The position numbers and the translations under genes are program-made. Of a DNA stretch of 18,271 nucleotides, positions 1 through 7,438 are shown one piece after another. The DNA is from an uncultured Clostridia bacterium (lineage in GTDB: Bacteria; Bacillota; Clostridia; Oscillospirales; Acutalibacteraceae): the NCBI GenBank assembly GCA_946539105.1, contig CAMNHG010000019.1, positions 1-18,271 of the forward strand, written 5' to 3'. Below the pieces are notes generated by a model. It was not told the origin of the DNA, ran no database searches, and worked only from the letters and a program-made list of their open reading frames with translations. Numbering within the stretch: the first letter of the stretch is position 1; each line of letters opens with the position of its first letter.

Positions 1-87
1 AGAGAGCCACGCGAACCTTTCCCATTCACCACGCCGCATAAAACGAGCTGAAACGATTGACAAAAACATACACAGGTTATCAGCTAC

Positions 88-123
88 AAAAAAGCCCTGC
101 CGACAATGACAGGACTTTTTTAC
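88..123. terminator. Bidirectional hairpin terminator after the small membrane gene
   Basis: Read on the minus strand, arms AGTCCTGTC and GGCAGGGCT pair over 9 positions with two G-U wobbles, and six T follow. On the plus strand the same hairpin is also followed by six T (116-121). It lies 14 bases beyond the stop of the minus-strand gene at 137 and most likely ends that transcript. It could also stop plus-strand transcription entering from outside the window. Confidence 0.7.
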
Positions 124-136
124 TTTATTTATCCCC

Positions 137-379
137 CTACTCCTTTTCTTCCTCGAGGTCGTTTATCCGGTGATTGGCGACCTTGATTTTTTCGTCGAGC
201 AGGTTGATGGATTCCTCTGCCTTGAACATTCGCTCGATGAGGTTGTTGTGCTTGTCTACCTTTTTTTCGAGCTGCTCAATGCGGTAGTTGCTCAGCTTGC
301 TTGTCGCCAAAATTCCCCCGAGAGTTCCGCCGAGGGTTCCGATCAGGCTGAGCAGAGCAATGATTACGGATTCTGACAT
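137..379 (-). CDS. Small phage-type membrane protein with coiled coil (XhlA / DUF7365-like)
   Basis: This 80-residue protein has one hydrophobic, glycine-rich membrane segment at residues about 4-26, followed by a charged heptad-like coiled coil from about 31 to 80 (YRIEQLEKKVDKHN, then DEKIKVANHRINDLEEEKE). Proteins of this build and wording usually sit just upstream of the holin in Clostridia phage lysis cassettes, as accessory or XhlA-like proteins; that assignment is from memory of the family. The start at 379 is chosen because AGGAGG lies 5 bases upstream. A longer reading from 445 would begin at or before the -35 box of the promoter seen at 417-445. The gene has its own promoter and terminator, so it is a single-gene unit with no phage genes beside it. 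The r1t holin and muramidase lie 9 kb away on the other strand. Whether it is a relic or still used cannot be told. Confidence 0.75.
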   Translation of the reverse strand: MSESVIIALLSLIGTLGGTLGGILATSKLSNYRIEQLEKKVDKHNNLIERMFKAEESINLLDEKIKVANHRINDLEEEKE

Positions 380-416
380 ATCGCGCCTCCTTTGCGCGGA
401 ATTTCCCCCTATATTT

Positions 417-445
417 ATTATAAAACATTTGTTTGATTTTTGCAA
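417..445 (-). promoter_or_regulatory. Promoter of the small membrane gene
   Basis: On the minus strand TTGCAA (445-440) is separated by 17 bases from a perfect TATAAT (422-417). The expected start near 410 gives a leader of about 30 bases containing the AGGAGG site. It is divergent from the trmO promoter, with the two -35 boxes 18 bases apart. Confidence 0.7.
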
Positions 446-463
446 GTACCTGCCGGCTCTTGC

Positions 464-492
464 TTGATTTATACCGCTCTTGATGATATACT
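464..492 (+). promoter_or_regulatory. Promoter of trmO
   Basis: TTGATT (464-469), a 17-base spacer and TATACT (487-492) match the sigma-A consensus at 4 of 6 and 5 of 6 positions. Transcription would start near 499, which rules out the upstream ATG at 480 and leaves about 23 bases before the ATG at 522. Confidence 0.6.
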
Positions 493-521
493 TAAGGCAA
501 CAAAATTACGGAGTGGAATAT

Positions 522-1211
522 ATGGAGTTCAAGCCGATTGCGTATTTGCGCAACGATTTTCCGACAAAGTTCGGTCTGCCGAGGCAGAGCGGAATGGCAA
601 AGAGCCTTGTGTCGCGAGTGGTGATGGAAAAGGAATACCAAAACCCCGAGGCTTTCCGAGGAATCGAGGAATTTGAATATTTATGGCTGTTGGCGGTTTT
701 TGAGCCGGTCGGAAGCCGGAGCCGGTCGCTGACGGTACGTCCGCCGAAGCTGGGCGGAAACAAGCGTATGGGCGTTTTTGCAACGCGTTCCCCGAACCGC
801 CCCAACCCGATCGCGCTTACACGCGTCAGGCTTTTATCCGTTGAGCACGGCTCTGCCGAGGGTACTGTCCTGACCGTATCGGGAGCGGATTTGATGGACG
901 GCACGGCGATACTCGACATCAAGCCCTACCTGCCGTTTGCCGACAGCGTTCCTAACGCCGCGACCGGAGCATACGGAGTTGACAGACAGGCTCTGCTCGA
1001 GGTCGAAATACCGGACAGCGTTCAGTCGCTGTTTAACACAGAACAACTCGCGGCTCTTAAGGAAGCACTGGCATTTGATCCGCGCCCGGGCTATAAAGGC
1101 GACGGAGAGAGGATTTACGGTTTCGGCTACGGCGGTTATGACATAAAATTCAAGGTAAACAACGGCTTGCTGACGGTAGTCGGCGCAGAGCCGGTGAAAG
1201 ACAATAAATAA
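522..1211 (+). CDS. trmO: tRNA (N6-threonylcarbamoyladenosine(37)-N6)-methyltransferase TrmO
   Basis: TrmO uses S-adenosylmethionine to methylate N6 of threonylcarbamoyladenosine at position 37, next to the anticodon of some ANN-decoding tRNAs, in the cytoplasm. The 229-residue protein carries the family signatures in order: KPIAYLRNDFPTKFGLPRQSG at residues 4-24, the RSPNRPNPIALTRV block at 89-102, DLMDGTAILDIKPYLPFADS at 123-142, and a C-terminal DPRPGY turn at 186-191. Length and domain order match bacterial TrmO with its C-terminal extension. The ATG at 522 is preferred over 480 because GGAGTGG lies 5 bases upstream and the likely promoter ends at 492. It appears to be transcribed alone, ending in the inverted repeat at 1226-1307. 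Confidence 0.9.
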   Translation: MEFKPIAYLRNDFPTKFGLPRQSGMAKSLVSRVVMEKEYQNPEAFRGIEEFEYLWLLAVFEPVGSRSRSLTVRPPKLGGNKRMGVFATRSPNRPNPIALTRVRLLSVEHGSAEGTVLTVSGADLMDGTAILDIKPYLPFADSVPNAATGAYGVDRQALLEVEIPDSVQSLFNTEQLAALKEALAFDPRPGYKGDGERIYGFGYGGYDIKFKVNNGLLTVVGAEPVKDNK

Positions 1212-1225
1212 ATCACAATATTTTT

Positions 1226-1307
1226 GTAGGGTTCAGTCTTGACTGAACCGCTGAAAAAGAGCAAACCCCTGTGCTCAAATCGCGGTTCGGTCAAGACCGA
1301 ACCCTAC
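1226..1307 (+). repeat. Long inverted repeat built from two copies of a dispersed palindrome; likely trmO terminator
   Basis: Arms of 26 bases at 1226-1251 and 1282-1307 are reverse complements with two mismatches, around a 30-base loop. Each arm is itself a near-palindrome of the form GGTTCGGTC-AA-GACCGAACC. Bases 1284-1307 are identical over 24 nt to 8616-8639, so this is a dispersed family. Six T follow on the plus strand (1308-1313), so the hairpin probably terminates trmO. On the minus strand no U-tract follows, though it could still slow readthrough from the peptidase gene. Confidence 0.8.
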
Positions 1308-1333
1308 TTTTTTATTTATTTAAATAAGTTATG

Positions 1334-2179
1334 TTACTTTACTACAATCGCCTGCTTGAACATCTGCTCGTAACGCTTCTTGACCAAATCCTTTTTGAAG
1401 CAGGAAATTGTGCCGGCGGTGGAGTCGCCGAAGTAGTAATTATCTTTGTCGTAGCCCGCGAGCACAAGGCAGTGCTCGTGCATATACCACGAGAATTTAT
1501 CGCCGATTTTGGTCTTGGCGTTTTCGTCAACGTAGTTTACCGTCCAGGTGTGGTAAACGTAGGGCTCCTGCATATATGTTGTCGCCCAAATCATAACAGG
1601 AACACCCTTTGAAACATACTGCTCAACCAAATCGTCGAGCTCGACGTTCTCCAGCGCGTACGCCTTTAGGTTTGATTTTTGATCTTTTAAGTAAGCGTTC
1701 ATACTCTTTGCCATAGACGGAGCGTACACTCCCCATCCGGCGTATGCGGTACCCGCGAACGCGCTGTACATATCCGGTCCTTCGCCTTCCAAACCGTCCT
1801 CGCTTAAAAAAACATACTGACAGTTCAGGTAATTGTCCGCGATTGTGTGCTCGTCCAAATCAAAGCCGAGGGAATTTAAAAGCATTGTGCAGGCGTAGGT
1901 TTCACAGCCGGCTTTAAGGTCGTCCATCGCAATCGCCTTGACGCTGTTTATCATATAGCTTTCGGGAACAGACTCGTCCTGCGCCGAAGTCGCGGAAGGC
2001 TCAGGCTCGGAAGGTTTTGAATTTGCCGCGGAAACGCAGGCGGCAATTATTATAAGCGCGATAATTAAACCCGCAAGCACAGCGAGTACCTTGAGTTTTC
2101 TTTTTTTTGCGCGCGTAAGCCTGAAGTTCTTTAAAGACTTTATGCGGTATTGCGCGTCCCTCAGCTTCCGTTTAATCAT
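1334..2179 (-). CDS. Membrane-anchored C39-like cysteine peptidase (Peptidase_C39_2 type)
   Basis: This 281-residue protein has a basic N terminus (KRKLRDAQYRIKSLKNFRLTRAKKRK), one hydrophobic anchor at residues about 31-51, a proline/serine linker to about 75, and an extracellular papain-like C39_2 domain. The likely catalytic residues are Cys92 in LKAGCETYACTMLLNSLGF, His236 in MHEHCLVLAGYD and Asp252 in YYFGDS; the oxyanion residue was not assigned. Unlike the C39 domains of bacteriocin exporters it is not fused to an ABC transporter, and no leader-peptide substrate is encoded nearby. Its ATG at 2179 lies one base after the stop of the upstream gene, so the two are almost surely co-transcribed and translationally coupled. 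Substrate unknown; wall-associated proteolysis or amide cleavage at the cell surface is plausible. Confidence 0.8.
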   Translation of the reverse strand: MIKRKLRDAQYRIKSLKNFRLTRAKKRKLKVLAVLAGLIIALIIIAACVSAANSKPSEPEPSATSAQDESVPESYMINSVKAIAMDDLKAGCETYACTMLLNSLGFDLDEHTIADNYLNCQYVFLSEDGLEGEGPDMYSAFAGTAYAGWGVYAPSMAKSMNAYLKDQKSNLKAYALENVELDDLVEQYVSKGVPVMIWATTYMQEPYVYHTWTVNYVDENAKTKIGDKFSWYMHEHCLVLAGYDKDNYYFGDSTAGTISCFKKDLVKKRYEQMFKQAIVVK

Positions 2180-2180
2180 A

Positions 2181-3431
2181 TTATCCCACTTTTGTTACTG
2201 TATGGTTTGCGTCTTCGGTATCTAAGCAATCCGAGCTCTTAACTGCTTCATCGGCGGTTTTTGCCTTGCCGTTAAGCTCGGTATAACCATAGAACACGAA
2301 CCTGCCGCCCGAGAAAAATCCGTCGCGGCTCAACTCGGCGGCTCTGTAATATTTTTGGGTGTTGTTTGAGTAAACAACCACCAGCTTGTTAAAGGTCTGA
2401 TCCTTTTTGTTTACCGAAAAATACACCTCTGAAATTTCGGTTTTATCTCCGTCCTTAATGTCGGAATCTATTGTTGAGGCGTTCCGGGCAAAATAATCCT
2501 TGACCGCCTCAAGGTTGTTCTTCGCGCTGTCTGCCGACAAAACCTCGGGCTGTACCATAAGGTACTGAACCGGCTCGCCTGTCAGCAAAATTCCCTTTTG
2601 CTCGGCTGATTTGTTATCGTCGGAGTAGCGAAGCTCAACGGGGTCGCCCTCCTTTAGGTCTTCGGTTTTTGAAAACTCAAAGAAAATCGAGGTAAAATAG
2701 CTGCCCTTCGAATCGTAAACGCGGATTGAGGTATCGTAAAAGCTGCCGTTTTCGAGCGTATAATCGCCGATTTTTGTCTTAAAGCTGTCCACGCCGACGG
2801 TGATTTTGTCGTCGCCCGGCACACTGATAATCAGGTTATTATCTTTGATGTAGTCAAGAACGTTAACCTCGGCAGGTTTTTTAAGCTCCAGCTTTTGTTC
2901 GCCTACATAATCGGCGAGTTTAAGCTCAAAGGTCTTTTCGCCTTTGTCAACGATCATACCGATGGTTTTTTCCTCGCGCGCAATGGCGTTTTTCGATTCC
3001 GAATCGTCCGGCCAGCTCAGCTTTACCCTCAAAACGTCATCCTTGCTCAGCTTGTCAAAATGAACCGCGTTTGTACCGCTTCCGCTGCCGTCTCCGTCCT
3101 TGACCGAATACTCGAGTTCGGCGAAGTACAAAAGCCTGTCGACCGCCCCCGTAAGCACCAGCTCGTCGGAATCCTCTTTTTTGCAGTCCTCCGTAAAAGC
3201 ACCGCGGTCAAGCGTTATTGAGCCCGAAAGGTTGCCGTCGTACTGAGCTTTGTCGTCAAAGGTTACGGTAATGTATTTTGTGACGTCGGTCTTGGGTGAC
3301 GCAGCCGGAATAATCACCGCGAAAACCAGCACCAGAATCAATGCCGACAACAAAACACCCGTTGCCGAGGCGGTGATTATAACCCTTGTTTTTTTAGGCA
3401 AATTTTTGAATTTTTCAACTATTCCGTTCAT
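2181..3431 (-). CDS. Unrecognised membrane-anchored extracellular protein, partner of the C39-like peptidase
   Basis: This gene is not recognised with confidence. The 416-residue product has a short basic cytoplasmic tail (residues 1-17), one membrane segment at about 18-42, and an outside region rich in Asp, Lys, Ser and Thr with beta-type patterning. Two stretches look related: about 50-172, with LSKDDVLRVKLSWPDD, and about 188-293, with LKEGDPVELRYSDD. They may be tandem copies of one Ig-like domain, faintly like the repeats of TcaA-type proteins (inference). A C-terminal domain of about 300-390 follows (EVYFSVNKKDQTFNKLVVVYSNN is its core). The start at 3431 is fixed by GAGGAG 5-6 bases upstream. 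It leads a two-gene operon, so it probably presents substrate to, scaffolds or regulates the peptidase encoded one base downstream. Confidence 0.75.
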   Translation of the reverse strand: MNGIVEKFKNLPKKTRVIITASATGVLLSALILVLVFAVIIPAASPKTDVTKYITVTFDDKAQYDGNLSGSITLDRGAFTEDCKKEDSDELVLTGAVDRLLYFAELEYSVKDGDGSGSGTNAVHFDKLSKDDVLRVKLSWPDDSESKNAIAREEKTIGMIVDKGEKTFELKLADYVGEQKLELKKPAEVNVLDYIKDNNLIISVPGDDKITVGVDSFKTKIGDYTLENGSFYDTSIRVYDSKGSYFTSIFFEFSKTEDLKEGDPVELRYSDDNKSAEQKGILLTGEPVQYLMVQPEVLSADSAKNNLEAVKDYFARNASTIDSDIKDGDKTEISEVYFSVNKKDQTFNKLVVVYSNNTQKYYRAAELSRDGFFSGGRFVFYGYTELNGKAKTADEAVKSSDCLDTEDANHTVTKVG

Positions 3432-3465
3432 ATTATCTCCTCATTACCCTATCATTCCACTGTAT

Positions 3466-3493
3466 ATTGTACTGATTTTGCTGAAAAAGTCAA
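3466..3493 (-). promoter_or_regulatory. Promoter of the unknown protein / C39 peptidase operon
   Basis: On the minus strand TTGACT (3493-3488), a 16-base spacer and TACAAT (3471-3466) each match consensus at 5 of 6 positions. Transcription would start near 3459, leaving about 28 bases that include the GAGGAG site. Confidence 0.65.
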
Positions 3494-3511
3494 GCATTGC
3501 GCGCCCGCGCG

Positions 3512-3555
3512 AAAAAAAGCCGGGGAGCTGTTCGCGTTTGTGTGCACAGCTCCCC
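3512..3555 (-). terminator. Terminator of the hybrid sensor kinase gene
   Basis: On the minus strand a perfect 10-bp stem, GGGGAGCTGT with ACAGCTCCCC, closes a 14-base loop and is followed by GGC and seven T. It lies 23 bases past the kinase stop and just before the promoter of the next minus-strand operon, separating the two units. Confidence 0.85.
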
Positions 3556-3577
3556 TTAAATGCAGATAATATTTTGA

Positions 3578-6500
3578 TTATTTTACAAGCCCTTCGAGCG
3601 TGTGGAACAGCGCGTCAGGCTCAACCGGCTTGCTGAGGTGGGCGTTTAGTCCCGCCTGCATACTTCGCTGAACGTCCTCGTCAAAGGCGTTTGCGGTCAA
3701 GGCTATAATCGGAACCGCAGCCGAGTCCGGTTTATCCATTGAGCGTATAGCCCTTGTCGCCTCAAGTCCGTCCATCTCCGGCATGCGCATATCCATAAGA
3801 ATCGCGTCGTAGTAGCCGGGCTCGTTACCGGCGAACATATTGACCGCCTCAAGACCGTTTTTAGCGTGGTCAACAAGCATCTCGCGCATCGAGAGCACCA
3901 TCATCATAATCTCGGCGTTAACGTCCATATCCTCGGCGAGCAAAATCCTTTTGCCTTTCAGATTTGCGGTTTTCTTAATCAGCTGAGCGTTTTTCTTTTT
4001 TAACGCCTCTTTGAACTTCTCCATTACGGTCGTTGCGAACAGCGGCTTGGAAACAAAGGAATCCACGCCTGCACCCTCCGCCTCGTCGGCAACATCGTCC
4101 CAGCTGTAGGAGGTCAGGATTATAACGGGTGTTTCGCTTCCGACAACCTCCCTGATTCTGCGTGTGGTCTCGATTCCGTCAAGCTCCGGCATTTTCAGGT
4201 CAACCAAAATCAGGTTGTACGGCTCGCGTCTGGCGTAACGCACCTTTGCCATTTCAATGCCCTCGGCTCCGCTTTGAGCGGTCTCGCAGCTTACGCCTAC
4301 CTGTCCCAAAACAACGCCGGCGTGCTCGCAGGCGATAGGATCGTCGTCGATAACCAGTACGCACATATCCTTGGGACTGATAAATCCGCTGTTGTCGCTG
4401 CCGACGCGGTCGGAATCGAGCAGGGTTACGGTTACCGTAAAAGTAGTGCCCTTGCCCTTTTCGCTCTCGACCTCAATGTCGCCGTTCATCATCTCGACAA
4501 TGCTCTTTGTAATCGGCATTCCGAGTCCGGTGCTGCCGTATTTGCTTGTTGAGGAAGCGTCCTCCTGCGAAAAAGCTTCGAATATATTAGGCAAAAATTC
4601 CTTGCTCATACCTACGCCCGTGTCGGTAATTATAAAGCGTATGGTAGATTTTCCGTTGTACCGGGCAACCGCCTCGACCGTCATAGTCACGCTGCCGCCC
4701 TCGGGCGTAAACTTAACGGCGTTGCCGAGAATATTAATCATCACCTGGCGCAGCTTCATATCGTCGCCGATGTAATAATCCCTGATATCGCCGCGCATAT
4801 GACAGTCATACCGCAAGCCCTTGTCGCGGCATTGACCTCCGGCGATGGTGTTGACCTGTGCGAGCGTGTTCGCAAACGAGAACTCCTCGCTTTTTATTGT
4901 CACTCTGCCCGACTCAATACGGCTCATATCCAAAATGTCGTTTATGATACCGAGCAGATGATGAGCGGAGGTTTTTATTTTTTCAAGGTGCTCCCTTGTT
5001 GTGTCGGAAATTCCCGAATCGGACAGCGCGATGTTGTCGAGACCGATAATCGCGTTCATCGGGGTGCGGATTTCGTGGCTCATATTCGATAAGAATACCG
5101 TCTTTGCCTTGTTGGCGTTTTGAGCCTCGGTAAGCGCGTTCGAGAGTGCTTCCTTTTGCTCCATCTCCTTGCGAACCTTCTCTGTTACCTCGCTGTGGTA
5201 ACCTCTGAGCACCTGCTTTTTATCCGTTCCCGTATTCATCGTTCCGCCGCAGCGAACATATATTATTCCCTTTTGGGGATGACACCAGCGGTAGATGTTC
5301 TCGGACAGCTTTCCCTGCAGCATTTCATCAACGCTGTTGTGTACCGACTCCAAATCCTCGGGGCAAATCCGCGAATACCACGCGTCGTAAACCTCGTTCG
5401 GTGAAAGCTCCTTGCCGCTGATTCCCAAAAGCTCGAGCATTTTGACGTTGCCGGTCATCTCGGGGGCTTTGCCGTCCTCCAAAAAGATGTGCCAAACGCC
5501 GAAGCCCGCGTTGGCGAGAATTTCATCGGTCTCCTCCAGAGCGTCCATACTGCGGGCAAGCTCCCGGGTCTTTTCCTCAAGGGCGATTCTCGCCGCCTCC
5601 TGCTCGCGCATTCTTGCCTTCGCGGTCTTTGCGCCGCGCAGCAAAAGTATTATTATCAACGCGGCTACCGCGAATATAATCGCGCCGAACAGCCAAAAGT
5701 TATCTATCAGCAAGTCGGCAACGGTGTATTTGTGGAGCTCGTCGGTATAGCGGTACGCGCGGCTTCTGGCGTAGTCGTCTCCGATTACGTTGATTCCGCG
5801 GTTTATGAGCTTTAGCAAGCCCTCGTTGCCGATTTTTATACCAAAGTAACGCGCGTCGTCAATTCCGAGCGGATACATACTCAGGTCGCTGTATTTTCGG
5901 TTTTTCAGGATTTCATACGCGCGAAGTCCGTTAAGCGTAGTCAAATCCGCCTCTCCGTGAAGAACAGCCTCAAGGCAGGCGTCTATTGACGGATAGAGCT
6001 TAACCTCCGCCTGCGGATAATTGGTCTTGACAAAATACCGCTGCATACTGTTGTTTTCATTAACGGCAAATACAGCGTCGCTGTTTTCGTTAAGCGTTCC
6101 CTTGTAGACAAGCTCTGTGGGAGAGGAAGCAACTGTGTTTGTCTGGTAAATTCCGCTCTCCTCCGAATAGTACAAATCTCCGCCCACAGGAAACGCCATA
6201 TCGACGTCTCCGTTGTTGACGGCAACAACCATATCGTCGTAGTTTTCATAGCCCGTATAGCTTATTTCTACCCCGGTTATTCCGAGGCTTTCAAACATCT
6301 TCGGCAAAATATCCTTGACGATACCCGTCACCTGTCCGTCTTTTGTGCGGTCGCAGTAGGGTAGGTAGTCGAGCAGGTATCCCACCTCAACCTTGTCGTG
6401 GGTTTCAAGCCAATTCTTTTCCGCAGCAGAAAAAGCCCTGCTCATCATACTTACGGAGTAGTATTTGGAATTCAACGCACTGAGGTAATTCGGCTCCTCG

Positions 6501-7228
6501 GCGGCAAGCATTGTCTGGGCTGTGTTGAGCTCCTTTAAAAGCTGCGGCCGCTTTGCGCTGACGCAAAGATAATAATCGGACGAACCGATTGTGCATAGCA
6601 CCTCTGTTTTATCTCTGTCGAGCGTTCCGTCGCCCTCAACCGCCATAACATCGGCGGCGCGGTTATCGAACGCGTTAAACAACTCTTCATAATCCGCAAA
6701 CTTCACAACCTCGGCTTTAATATGATGACTGTCTAAAAATTTGTTGAGAGCATCGACTATCGCGCTGTCAAGAACAGCGATTTTCTTTCCGTTCAGCGTA
6801 GACGGTTCGGCTGTTATGCCGTCGTCGTCGGCATGCTTTACAAGGTTATAGGTTTCGTGTCCCATAGCGTTGTCGGGATACAGGATTTTTCCCGCGCGTT
6901 CTTCCTTCCACGCAAGTCCCGCAAGCATATCAACCTCTCCGTCAAGGAGCTTTTGGTATAAGTCGGCATATTCGCCGTAAACGTATTCGTATTTCCAGCC
7001 GGTATACTCGGACAGCTTGCGGTAATACTCATAGGCGTAGCCGTTCTTTACCGCGTTGTCGCGCGCACCCTCCTGAAAAATCTCATTCTCGTAATAGCCG
7101 ACCTTGACAACCTTAATATTATCGTTTTCGGCTGACACGGAAACAGCGCATACCGAAAAAAATACGGCAAGCAGTATAAAAAGCGAAAGCGTTTGTCTGA
7201 GCATTAATTTGGTTTTGCACTTTGTCAC
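3578..7228 (-). CDS. Hybrid sensor histidine kinase with two extracellular solute-binding domains and two receiver domains (BvgS/EvgS-like)
   Basis: The 1216-residue protein reads, in order: signal peptide (about 1-33), first SBP_bac_3 Venus-flytrap domain (about 36-255), second one (about 278-497), membrane helix (about 509-531), coiled linker (535-570), PAS-like domain (about 570-685), HisKA with phospho-acceptor His718 in SNMSHEIRTPMN, HATPase with N-box Asn836 and G-boxes DTGVGM (869-874) and GSTGLGM, then two receivers. Receiver 1 has DDD at 961-963, Asp1010 and Lys1061; receiver 2 has ED at 1099-1100, Asp1146 and Lys1200. All catalytic residues appear present. Venus-flytrap sensors of this type bind amino acids or similar small solutes. 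There is no HPt domain and no output regulator beside it. The start is GTG at 7228, with GGGAGG 8 bases upstream; the next ATG (7204) is too far from it. Confidence 0.92.
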   Translation of the reverse strand: MTKCKTKLMLRQTLSLFILLAVFFSVCAVSVSAENDNIKVVKVGYYENEIFQEGARDNAVKNGYAYEYYRKLSEYTGWKYEYVYGEYADLYQKLLDGEVDMLAGLAWKEERAGKILYPDNAMGHETYNLVKHADDDGITAEPSTLNGKKIAVLDSAIVDALNKFLDSHHIKAEVVKFADYEELFNAFDNRAADVMAVEGDGTLDRDKTEVLCTIGSSDYYLCVSAKRPQLLKELNTAQTMLAAEEPNYLSALNSKYYSVSMMSRAFSAAEKNWLETHDKVEVGYLLDYLPYCDRTKDGQVTGIVKDILPKMFESLGITGVEISYTGYENYDDMVVAVNNGDVDMAFPVGGDLYYSEESGIYQTNTVASSPTELVYKGTLNENSDAVFAVNENNSMQRYFVKTNYPQAEVKLYPSIDACLEAVLHGEADLTTLNGLRAYEILKNRKYSDLSMYPLGIDDARYFGIKIGNEGLLKLINRGINVIGDDYARSRAYRYTDELHKYTVADLLIDNFWLFGAIIFAVAALIIILLLRGAKTAKARMREQEAARIALEEKTRELARSMDALEETDEILANAGFGVWHIFLEDGKAPEMTGNVKMLELLGISGKELSPNEVYDAWYSRICPEDLESVHNSVDEMLQGKLSENIYRWCHPQKGIIYVRCGGTMNTGTDKKQVLRGYHSEVTEKVRKEMEQKEALSNALTEAQNANKAKTVFLSNMSHEIRTPMNAIIGLDNIALSDSGISDTTREHLEKIKTSAHHLLGIINDILDMSRIESGRVTIKSEEFSFANTLAQVNTIAGGQCRDKGLRYDCHMRGDIRDYYIGDDMKLRQVMINILGNAVKFTPEGGSVTMTVEAVARYNGKSTIRFIITDTGVGMSKEFLPNIFEAFSQEDASSTSKYGSTGLGMPITKSIVEMMNGDIEVESEKGKGTTFTVTVTLLDSDRVGSDNSGFISPKDMCVLVIDDDPIACEHAGVVLGQVGVSCETAQSGAEGIEMAKVRYARREPYNLILVDLKMPELDGIETTRRIREVVGSETPVIILTSYSWDDVADEAEGAGVDSFVSKPLFATTVMEKFKEALKKKNAQLIKKTANLKGKRILLAEDMDVNAEIMMMVLSMREMLVDHAKNGLEAVNMFAGNEPGYYDAILMDMRMPEMDGLEATRAIRSMDKPDSAAVPIIALTANAFDEDVQRSMQAGLNAHLSKPVEPDALFHTLEGLVK

Positions 7229-7305
7229 AGCAAAAACCTCCCGGATAACAGTTTACGGTTTCGGAATTAAGTCCAAAACCGGGCAAATTCGCGCAATTCA
7301 AAGTT

Positions 7306-7344
7306 ATTATACTCTAATTATACTTTATTGCTGAAAAAACGCAA
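7306..7344 (-). promoter_or_regulatory. Probable promoter of the hybrid kinase gene
   Basis: On the minus strand TTGCGT (7344-7339), a 16-base spacer and a perfect TATAAT (7322-7317) form a candidate promoter; a second TATAAT sits at 7311-7306. The -35 match is weak. The leader would be about 80 bases and contains a possible hairpin with arms CGGTTT/AAACCG (7256-7281). Confidence 0.45.
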
Positions 7345-7380
7345 TAGGGCAAATAAATTTTAAGAAATTTCATTTTATTG

Positions 7381-7410
7381 TTGTAATTTACCGTATAAAT
7401 GTTATATAAT
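7381..7410 (+). promoter_or_regulatory. Promoter of the exported HAD phosphatase gene
   Basis: TTGTAA (7381-7386), an 18-base spacer and a perfect TATAAT (7405-7410) precede the gene, with AAGGAG about 8 bases before the ATG at 7439. Confidence 0.6.
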
Positions 7411-7438
7411 TGACTTATAAACAGAAAGGAGATAAACA

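Noticed and set aside
1..109. Open plus-strand frame entering from the left edge and ending near 109
   Set aside because: It runs through the hairpin terminator at 88-123 and its roughly 35 residues match nothing I recognise; bases 1-87 show no supportable feature.
480..521. Upstream ATG that would lengthen TrmO by 14 residues
   Set aside because: It precedes the likely -10 box and has no ribosome site, and the family starts at MEFKPIAY.
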